From Actinomycetota bacterium (GTDB taxonomy: Bacteria; Actinomycetota; Acidimicrobiia; IMCC26256), in assembly GCA_009702955.1 (NCBI GenBank), contig WLHA01000023.1, positions 1 through 10,233 on the forward strand: a stretch of DNA of 10,233 nucleotides, in the 5' to 3' direction. Positions within the stretch are counted from its first letter, which is position 1. Each line of letters starts with the position of its first letter. The notes under the pieces were generated by a model. The model had not been told where the DNA came from, ran no database searches, and worked only from the letters and a program-made list of their open reading frames with translations. A program made the position numbers and the translations under genes. Below are positions 1 through 5,114 of this stretch, one piece after another.

Positions 1-435
1 GGCCGCGGTGGTCTCGCTGGTCAGTTGATTGGGATTGCGAAGGAGAAGTCCAAGAACTCGGACACAGTCGTTCGTCAGGGTCTTGCCCAGCTCTGGATTC
101 TTCAGCAGATCGGTAGGTATACCTCGCTTCGGATGCGCGGGCGCGGAGTATCGATTGGCCTGCCCAACGTTGCAAAATTGATGATGTCAGAGATGCTTCG
201 TCTGCACCGCGATGTAGCAACAAGCATCATGGGGCCAGACATGATGCTCTACGGAGATGACGCGCCTACCGACGGTGTGGTGCAGGAGCAGGTTCTGTTC
301 TCTCCAGGCCCTGCCATCTACGGAGGAACTGATCAAGTGCAGCGCAACATCATTGGAGAGCGCGCACTTGGGCTCCCCAAAGAGCCTGATCCATTTAAGG
401 GCAAGCCCTTCAAAGAGACCCCAAAGAACGCATAG
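1..435 (+). CDS. Acyl-CoA dehydrogenase, C-terminal part (5' end outside window)
   Basis: This is the last 144 codons of a FAD-dependent acyl-CoA dehydrogenase, which makes the alpha-beta double bond in a CoA ester at the first step of beta-oxidation. The frame is open from base 1, so the gene begins upstream; the TTG at 25 is not the real start. The visible part is the helical C-terminal domain. It carries the family signature YGGTDQVQRNIIGERALGLP near the end, which contacts FAD and the neighbouring subunit. The residue before GT is Gly, not the Glu that is the catalytic base in medium-chain enzymes (YEGT). Many bacterial paralogues share this change, and some are partners in heteromeric enzymes, so the base must lie elsewhere or in a partner. 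The tail is Lys/Pro-rich (from about PKEPDPFKGKP). Two LLM oxidoreductase genes follow on the same strand. Family is certain; substrate unknown. Confidence 0.93.
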   Translation, partial: GRGGLAGQLIGIAKEKSKNSDTVVRQGLAQLWILQQIGRYTSLRMRGRGVSIGLPNVAKLMMSEMLRLHRDVATSIMGPDMMLYGDDAPTDGVVQEQVLFSPGPAIYGGTDQVQRNIIGERALGLPKEPDPFKGKPFKETPKNA

Positions 436-456
436 AGATAACCCCTCGAGATTGCT

Positions 457-514
457 GGGTTTAAGTAGTGATGGGTTTTAAGTAGTGATGGCTCTTAGAT
501 AGTGATGGATCTTG
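457..514 (+). repeat. 17-bp tandem repeat carrying duplicated start codons
   Basis: Three copies of a 16-17 bp unit run head to tail (457-472, 473-489, 490-506), and a fourth partial copy forms the first codons of the next gene. The core TAGTGATGG recurs exactly at 466, 483 and 500, a period of 17. Each core holds an ATG (471, 488, 505). The first two open four-codon frames, MGFK-stop and MALR-stop, whose TAG stops lie in the next copy. Only the ATG at 505 opens the real gene. The copies are imperfect, which suggests an old slippage duplication of the start region. Confidence 0.85.
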
Positions 515-1380
515 CACTTACACTTCCATCCTTTGTTGCAGGAACTGATCGCGCAATGACACTCGAGTGGTGCCGTCGCATTGATGATGGGCCAATCTCC
601 AGTATTGCTGTAGGTGAGCGGACTGCATTTCATAGTCACGAGATGGTCACTACACTTGCTTTCGCAGCGGCAGCGACTGAGCGCGTGCGGATCATCGCGA
701 CCATCGCGGTCTTGCCTACGCACGACACGGTGCGTATTGCTAAGCAGGCTGCAACGATTGATGTGCTCTCAGACGGCAGGTTTACCCTCGGTGTCGGAGT
801 AGGTGGGCGAGAGCAGGATTACGACGCTCTGAGCACGCCCTTCCGTCGACGATTTGAGCGCCTCGATGAGCAGGTTGATCAGATGAAGCGAATCTGGCTA
901 GGCGAGGAGGTTATTGATGGAGTCCCATGTATCGGCCCTGCCCCTGTTCAGCAGGGAGGGCCGCCATTATGGACTGCATCGATGGGACCAAAGTCGCTAG
1001 CTCGTAGCGCAAAGTGGGCCGATGGTCTCGCTGGATTTAGCCTTGGGCCTGATGCCGATGAGGTTGCGGGAACCTTCGCAGCTGTTCGTGGAGCTTGGAG
1101 CGATGCAGGGCGAGAGACAAAGCCTTTCCTAACAACGTCTTCGTGGTTTGCTCTCGGGCCTGATGCGAAGCAGCGACTACACACGTATGCATCAGAGTAT
1201 CTATCTACATTCGGCCCGAAGGCAGCTGCAGCAATGGCTGATCTCTGCAGCCTCTCTGACCCAGGCGTTTTGAGAGAGCGAATGGGGGCTCTAGAAGAGG
1301 CTGGGTGTCAGGAATTCATTTTGGTTCCAACCACAAATGATCCATCGGAGATCGACCGACTTCTTGACGCTATTGCCTAA
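505..1380 (+). CDS. LLM class flavin/F420-dependent oxidoreductase (luciferase-like), 291 aa
   Basis: A member of the luciferase-like monooxygenase superfamily: a cytoplasmic TIM-barrel enzyme using reduced FMN or coenzyme F420 for oxygenation or hydride transfer. The beta-strand pattern is clear. The best signature is DVLSDGRFTLGVGVGG at residues 86-101, followed by the usual RF/R-rich helix with RLDEQVDQMKRIW (119-131). The segment PPLWTASMGPKSLARSAKWADG (about 153-174) is the late-barrel cofactor-binding stretch. About 290 residues is normal for F420-type members. I place the start at ATG 505, although GTG 502 directly before it is equally possible. No Shine-Dalgarno sequence precedes it; instead the 17-bp repeat with two decoy ATGs does, so translation may be weak or depend on reinitiation. 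It follows the acyl-CoA dehydrogenase by 69 bp on the same strand. F420 rather than FMN use is inference, and the substrate cannot be read from the sequence. Confidence 0.9.
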   Translation: MDLALTLPSFVAGTDRAMTLEWCRRIDDGPISSIAVGERTAFHSHEMVTTLAFAAAATERVRIIATIAVLPTHDTVRIAKQAATIDVLSDGRFTLGVGVGGREQDYDALSTPFRRRFERLDEQVDQMKRIWLGEEVIDGVPCIGPAPVQQGGPPLWTASMGPKSLARSAKWADGLAGFSLGPDADEVAGTFAAVRGAWSDAGRETKPFLTTSSWFALGPDAKQRLHTYASEYLSTFGPKAAAAMADLCSLSDPGVLRERMGALEEAGCQEFILVPTTNDPSEIDRLLDAIA

Positions 1381-1394
1381 TACTATTTTTATAT

Positions 1395-1447
1395 CCATCG
1401 CTCTCCATCACTAAAATTCCTGCTAACTCCCAGTAACCATCACTACT
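1395..1447 (-). repeat. Inverted copies of the upstream repeat core, after the first LLM gene
   Basis: CCATCACTA, the reverse complement of the TAGTGATGG core found three times before the first LLM gene, occurs at 1405-1413 and 1437-1445. A decayed copy (CCATCGCTC) lies at 1395-1403. The second copy matches further, as CCATCACTACT (1437-1447), the exact inverse of AGTAGTGATGG at 464-474 and 481-491. The stretch is otherwise pyrimidine-rich, with an AT-rich run (1383-1394) directly after the stop codon. No clear terminator hairpin is seen. Confidence 0.7.
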
Positions 1448-1475
1448 CGCCCAACGAATGAAGAGGCCCTGAATA

Positions 1476-2513
1476 ATGTCTAAGCAACTCAAACTCGGTT
1501 TTATGATCGGCTACTGGGGAGCAGGGCCGCCCACCGGAGTGCCTGAGCTTCTCGCGTTAGCGGAGGATCTTGGCTATGAGAGTGCTTGGACCGCTGAGGC
1601 CTATGGCTCGGATGCACTTACTCCGCTCGCATGGTGGGGATCAGCTACAGAGCGAATCCATCTAGGTACTTCGATTGCTCAGATCTCTGCGCGTACTCCT
1701 ACGGCGATGGCGATGGCTGCTATCACGATGGATCACCTTACAAATGGGCGATTCATTCTCGGTCTCGGCGCCTCAGGCCCGCAGGTAGTTGAGGGATGGT
1801 ACGGCGAGGAGTACGCAAAGCCCCTTGCGCGAACTCGAGAGTATGTAGAGATAATCCGCAAGATTCTTAAGCGCGATGAGCCCCTTGTATATAGCGGCGA
1901 GCACTACAAGCTCCCCGTCGAGGGTGGAACAGGTTACGGAAAAGCGGTGCGCTCTATTACTCACCCGCTTCGCGAAGACCTACCTATCTACCTTGCCTCT
2001 GAGGGGCCGAAGAATGTCGCTCTCACAGCTGAGATTGCTGACGGTTGGCTCTCTATCTACTTCTCACCGAAGGCAGACGATTTCTATCGCGCGGCTCTCA
2101 ACGAAGGGTTCAGTCGACCGGGTGCACGACGGAGCATCGATGATTTCGAGATTGCTGCGACTGTCCCCGTAATTATTCACGACAATGTTGAGGAGGCTGC
2201 GTCTTTCCTCCGCCCAGTGCTCGCTTTATATATCGGTGGCATGGGTGCACGCGATATGAACTTCCACGCCAATGTATTTGGGCGCATGGGTTACGAGGCT
2301 GAGGCTAAGAAAATTCAGGAGCTCTACCTTGAGGGCAAGAAGGACGAGGCCGCAGCGATGGTCCCGCTCTCCCTAATCGAGGAGACTGCGCTCATTGGCC
2401 CCAAAGAGAAGATCCGCGACGACCTCGAGATGTGGCGCGAATCATGTGTTACTCAGATCCTCTTGTATGGAGATGAGAACACGCTGCGAACCATGGCTGA
2501 ACTCTGTCTCTAG
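1476..2513 (+). CDS. LLM class F420-dependent oxidoreductase, Rv3520c-like, 345 aa
   Basis: A second luciferase-like TIM-barrel enzyme, clearly of the family typified by Mycobacterium Rv3520c (F420-dependent LLM oxidoreductases). From memory of that family these features match: LGFMIGYWGAGPP at 8-19, AEAYGSDALTPLAWWG at 40-55, the strand-loop TSIAQISARTPTAMAM at 65-80, DHLTNGRFILGLGASGPQVV at 86-105, and GWYG near 107-110. ITHPLREDLPIYLASEGPKN spans 161-180, and a late LYIGGMGARDMNFHANVF segment spans 251-268. Length is typical. ATG 1476 is preceded by AAGAGG (1461-1466) at good spacing. The protein should be cytoplasmic and use reduced or oxidised F420 for hydride transfer on a carbonyl, alcohol or enoyl group; the substrate of this family is not established. 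It lies 95 bp after the first LLM gene and converges with the EthD gene 34 bp away. Identity between the two LLM proteins is low, so they are not a recent duplication. Confidence 0.94.
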   Translation: MSKQLKLGFMIGYWGAGPPTGVPELLALAEDLGYESAWTAEAYGSDALTPLAWWGSATERIHLGTSIAQISARTPTAMAMAAITMDHLTNGRFILGLGASGPQVVEGWYGEEYAKPLARTREYVEIIRKILKRDEPLVYSGEHYKLPVEGGTGYGKAVRSITHPLREDLPIYLASEGPKNVALTAEIADGWLSIYFSPKADDFYRAALNEGFSRPGARRSIDDFEIAATVPVIIHDNVEEAASFLRPVLALYIGGMGARDMNFHANVFGRMGYEAEAKKIQELYLEGKKDEAAAMVPLSLIEETALIGPKEKIRDDLEMWRESCVTQILLYGDENTLRTMAELCL

Positions 2514-2547
2514 TCTTCGCAACGCGTCGAGAATTACTCGCTTCGAG

Positions 2548-3264
2548 TTAAGAGCGACGGTCGAGTATGACTTCCTCGGCGTCGGTTAACAACCAGATGA
2601 GGTTGTCGCGAGCCAAGAACTTCAGCTCGTCTGGGTGGATCCGCTCTGCATAGATAGGGTCGAGTGCCATCGCGTAGAAGTCTCTAGCGCTCGCAAAGGT
2701 CTGGATAGTTACACCATCAACATCGCAGTCCTTGCGCGCGTAATCGGAGCGCATCCGGTGATTCTGCTCATATGCCAAGAAGAACTTGCGAATGTCAGCG
2801 TCGTCACGATTTAGCGGGCCGTGCTCCTCGAGCCAGTAAGTATGAAACTCTTCGATCTCCATGCCCGGCTTTCGGCGCACCGCACAGCAGAGGCGCGTAT
2901 ACGGCGCAGTTAAACCCTCTGGGCGTTCTACGATTACATCCTCTACCTCGGTAAAGACAGCAACGAGAGCCTTCTGATCGAAGAGGTCGTTCTCGTCTGC
3001 TCCTACCGTTGCTTGGTACTCGGTATCGGAGTACATATCAATGAAGGCATCCCAGGATTCGTACCACTGTGTGGCCATTCCATCGAAGGGGCAGTCTTCG
3101 CGCTCGTAGTCCCGAAGTGAGCGGTGGCTCTGCTCGTAACGAATGAGGCCCTTGGTGGCCGGGCTCTGCGCAATTAGATCGGCATGGCGACCTCTCCAGC
3201 GATCGTGAAACTCCTCGATCTCGATACCATCCCTGCGCTTCACAAAGGCAATGACCTTGAACAT
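2548..3264 (-). CDS. Tandem EthD-domain protein (two fused dimeric alpha/beta-barrel halves), 238 aa
   Basis: Two EthD-like domains lie in a row, residues about 1-113 and 122-235. Internal repetition is obvious: IEIEEFHDRWRGRH (14-27) matches MEIEEFHTYWLEEH (135-148). The RYEQSHRSLRDYEREDC stretch (42-58) matches AYEQNHRMRSDYARKDC (164-180), each followed by a short D-G turn. Each half keeps the Phe-His, Trp and His of the family. Single EthD domains normally dimerise into a barrel, so this protein may form the barrel within one chain. EthD proteins accompany oxygenases and ether or polyketide metabolism; no reaction is firmly assigned. I choose ATG 3264, not the upstream start at 3366, because GGAGA (3270-3274, read on the minus strand) sits 5 nt away and the extra 34 residues are Pro-rich and unlike a domain. 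It is divergent from the SDR pair and convergent with an LLM gene. Possible roles are decomposing or isomerising a reactive LLM or SDR product. Confidence 0.9.
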   Translation of the reverse strand: MFKVIAFVKRRDGIEIEEFHDRWRGRHADLIAQSPATKGLIRYEQSHRSLRDYEREDCPFDGMATQWYESWDAFIDMYSDTEYQATVGADENDLFDQKALVAVFTEVEDVIVERPEGLTAPYTRLCCAVRRKPGMEIEEFHTYWLEEHGPLNRDDADIRKFFLAYEQNHRMRSDYARKDCDVDGVTIQTFASARDFYAMALDPIYAERIHPDELKFLARDNLIWLLTDAEEVILDRRS

Positions 3265-3341
3265 GGGTATCTCCGTCTCCGGTGCTGTGTGTGGGGAGGT
3301 GCTGCCCCAGGGTCTAGGTGGAATAGTTTTGGTGGAGTATT

Positions 3342-3393
3342 TGTATCGCCAAGTTGGCGCCGACATCTCCCGCCTGACACCCTGACAGATACA
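3342..3393. promoter_or_regulatory. Operator-like palindrome and repeats in the EthD/SDR divergent region
   Basis: The 223-bp gap between the divergent EthD and SDR genes holds a near-perfect 13-bp palindrome, CGCCAAGTTGGCG (3347-3359). It is flanked by TGTATC (3342-3347) and its inverse GATACA (3388-3393), and by an 8-bp direct repeat, CCTGACAC then CCTGACAG (3373-3388). Such symmetry in a divergent promoter region suggests a dimeric repressor site controlling both sides. No regulator gene is in the window, and I could not assign -35/-10 boxes with confidence. Confidence 0.45.
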
Positions 3394-3447
3394 GAGCCTC
3401 CAACGCTATGTTTGTGGCCTAAATGTTTGGCGATTTTCTTTGAGGTA

Positions 3448-3479
3448 CTCCTCGAGGAGGGGCCACCTATGGATAAGGA
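3448..3479 (+). promoter_or_regulatory. Palindrome over a strong decoy SD, and the SD used by the SDR gene
   Basis: CTCCTCGAGGAG (3448-3459) is a perfect 12-bp palindrome. Its right arm is part of a strong Shine-Dalgarno sequence, GAGGAGGGG (3454-3462). That SD is best placed for the ATG at 3469, which is out of frame with the SDR and opens a 61-residue Arg/Gly/Ser-rich frame ending at 3654. The SDR ATG at 3488 has its own SD, AAGGA (3475-3479), 8 nt away. Folding could hide the first SD. Whether the 61-residue frame is translated is unknown; I do not call it a gene. Confidence 0.4.
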
Positions 3480-3487
3480 TTTAGATA

Positions 3488-4270
3488 ATGGGTCTATTAG
3501 ACGGCAAGGTAGCAGTCATCTCTGGAGTTGGCCCCGGGCTCGGGCGAGCGACCGCCCTGGCTTTCGCTCGGGAGGGCGCCTCTCTAGCTCTGGCTGCTCG
3601 CAACGAGGAGCGCCTGAACGAGGTTGTCGCAGAGGTAGAGGCGCTTGGGGTTAAAGCAATAGGCGTACCCACCGATGTTGTTGATCCTGAAGCCTGTGAA
3701 CGAATCTGTGCAGAGGCCAAGAGCGTTTTGGGCGGCATCGATATCGTCGTAAACAGCGCCTTCCGTGGAGATACCTTCACCCGCTTCGAGGATGCCAAGA
3801 TGGCGACCTGGCACAAGATCTTCGAGGTGAACTTCTTCGGGGCAATGAACTTGACCAAGGCTGCACTTCCATACTTGCGCGAACGCGGCGCTGGTTCGGT
3901 CGTGATGGTTGCCTCAATGAGTGCAAAGAAAGTACGCGAAGCTGAGGCTGGTTATGCGGCTTCTAAGGGAGCGCTCCTTGTCGCAACCAAGTCGCTAGCA
4001 GCGGAGTTCGCCGCTGACAAGATTCGCGTCAATGCAGTGGTTCCCGGTTGGATTTGGGGGCCGAACGTGCAGATGTATGTCGATTGGCAGAGTCAGTCCC
4101 GATCAATCTCTAAAGAAGAAGTAATCGCAGAGATCACTCGCGAGATTCCACTCGGCGAAGTACCGCCGCAGGAGGACATTGCAGAGGCAATTGTTTTCTT
4201 CGCCTCGGGGATGTCTCGCATGATCACTGGACAATCACTAGATGTAAATGGTGGGGAGTACTTCGGATGA
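3488..4270 (+). CDS. Short-chain dehydrogenase/reductase, predicted NADP(H)-preferring, 260 aa
   Basis: A classical SDR with a Rossmann fold that interconverts an alcohol and a ketone in the cytoplasm. The dinucleotide loop is SGVGPGLG (12-19), which fits GxxxGxG. The catalytic set is present: Asn114 (in VNFFG), Ser143, Tyr156 and Lys160 (in YAASK). After the second strand the sequence reads LAARNEERL with Arg38 and no Asp, the pattern of NADP(H)-preferring SDRs. The usual NNAG after strand 4 is replaced by VNSAF (88-92), an uncommon form that keeps only the first Asn. The C-terminal GQSLDVNGGEYF is standard. The start at 3488 is set by the AAGGA SD and the canonical opening MGLLDGKVAVISG. 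It overlaps the next SDR gene by 4 nt (ATGA), so the two should be translated together. Substrate unknown; some SDRs of this layout act on hydroxyacyl-CoA or cyclic alcohols. Confidence 0.93.
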   Translation: MGLLDGKVAVISGVGPGLGRATALAFAREGASLALAARNEERLNEVVAEVEALGVKAIGVPTDVVDPEACERICAEAKSVLGGIDIVVNSAFRGDTFTRFEDAKMATWHKIFEVNFFGAMNLTKAALPYLRERGAGSVVMVASMSAKKVREAEAGYAASKGALLVATKSLAAEFAADKIRVNAVVPGWIWGPNVQMYVDWQSQSRSISKEEVIAEITREIPLGEVPPQEDIAEAIVFFASGMSRMITGQSLDVNGGEYFG

Positions 4271-5043
4271 GTAACGGTGCGATGGCTAGCGAGTTCTCCA
4301 ACCGTGCGGGAATAGTTACCGGCTCCTCATCGGGGCTAGGGCGCGCAGCTGCGATTGCATTCGCAGAGTTAGGTGCAAGCCTTGTGCTCGCAGATATTGA
4401 TGCCGAGGCAGGTGAAGAGACTGCAGAGTTGGTTCGGCAAGCGGGGGGAAAGGCTCTGTTCCTCAAGACGGACGTCACTAACCCCGAGCAAGTCGGCGCA
4501 ATGGTCTCAGGATGTGTCGCTGCTTTCGGTTCGCTTGATTTTGCAGTAAATAATGCTGGTACTACAGGCAAGGGTGGACGCACGGGGGAGTACGACATTG
4601 CTGATTGGCATAAGACTGTCGGGATAAACCTCGACGGCGTATTCCACTGTCTACATGCCGAGTTGCCGATCATGGCCGCTGCGGGTAAAGGCGCAATCGT
4701 TAACGTCGCATCAGGTGCCGGCCTTGTTGGATTCCCTGGTCTCCCTGCCTATGTCGCTAGCAAGCATGGAGTTGTCGGCCTAACTAAAGCATCCGCTCTT
4801 GAGTACGCCCCTCTTGGCGTTCGCGTCAATGCGGTCTGCCCCGGTAGCACGCGTACAGCGATGCTCGAGTCTTATATGAAGGGCAGCCCAAAAATAGAGA
4901 AGATGATGGTGGCAGGGGTTCCCCTAGGGCGCTTGGGCCGCCCTGAAGAGATCGCAGCTGCGATTCTTTGGCTCTGCAGCGATGCATCTTCTTTCGTAGT
5001 TGGGCACGCGTTGGCCGTCGACGGCGGTTCAGTAGTCCAGTAG
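4267..5043 (+). CDS. Short-chain dehydrogenase/reductase, predicted NAD(H)-preferring, 258 aa
   Basis: A second classical SDR, complete in every motif: TGSSSGLG (18-25), NNAG (95-98), Asn121, Ser149, Tyr162 and Lys166 (in YVASK). Asp43 at the end of the second strand (LVLADID) is the hallmark of NAD(H) use, in contrast to Arg38 of its upstream partner. The C-terminal GHALAVDGGSVV is the usual end of the family. The start ATG overlaps the previous stop in ATGA, giving translational coupling; an internal Met6 is a weaker alternative. Coupled SDRs with opposite cofactor preference could oxidise one hydroxyl and reduce another carbonyl on the same molecule, or drive an epimerisation through the ketone; that is inference. 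Closest characterised types include cyclic-alcohol and hydroxysteroid dehydrogenases, but the sequence alone does not choose. The stop codon lies inside an 8-bp tandem repeat. The gene converges with the esterase, with 71 bp between them. Confidence 0.94.
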   Translation: MSNGAMASEFSNRAGIVTGSSSGLGRAAAIAFAELGASLVLADIDAEAGEETAELVRQAGGKALFLKTDVTNPEQVGAMVSGCVAAFGSLDFAVNNAGTTGKGGRTGEYDIADWHKTVGINLDGVFHCLHAELPIMAAAGKGAIVNVASGAGLVGFPGLPAYVASKHGVVGLTKASALEYAPLGVRVNAVCPGSTRTAMLESYMKGSPKIEKMMVAGVPLGRLGRPEEIAAAILWLCSDASSFVVGHALAVDGGSVVQ

Positions 5044-5063
5044 TCCAGTAATTCTGTAGCCCA
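5032..5063 (+). repeat. 8-bp tandem repeat (four copies) spanning the SDR stop codon
   Basis: GTAGTCCA occurs twice exactly (5032-5039, 5040-5047), then as the decayed GTAATTCT (5048-5055) and GTAGCCCA (5056-5063), at a strict 8-bp period. Because 8 is not a multiple of 3, the TAG/TAG/TAA triplets at 5033, 5041 and 5049 fall in three different frames. The array therefore stops translation in all three frames at the gene end. The true stop is the TAG at 5041. Confidence 0.75.
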
Positions 5064-5114
5064 GATCTTCGGACTCCCGGTGACCTCTAACGATGCCGTT
5101 GTGACCTAATCGAG

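Noticed and set aside
457..506. Plasmid-type iterons (17-bp direct repeats)
   Set aside because: Only three imperfect copies, no replication initiator gene or DnaA box nearby, and the repeat merges into codons of a metabolic gene.
1383..1394. AT-rich run after the first LLM gene as a -10 box or terminator tail
   Set aside because: No hairpin precedes it and no -35 partner could be recognised.
2536..2548. Hairpin ACTCG-CTT-CGAGT between the convergent LLM and EthD genes
   Set aside because: The stem is only 5 bp, no T-run follows on either strand, and it overlaps the EthD stop codon; not enough for a terminator.
3265..3366. N-terminal extension of the EthD gene to a start at 3366
   Set aside because: The extra 34 residues are Pro/Ser/Thr-rich and unlike the domain, they cross the operator-like palindrome, and the internal ATG 3264 has a good SD.
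5080..5109. Direct repeat GTGACCT at 5080 and 5101
   Set aside because: Only 7 bp, two copies, no clear link to either gene; likely chance.
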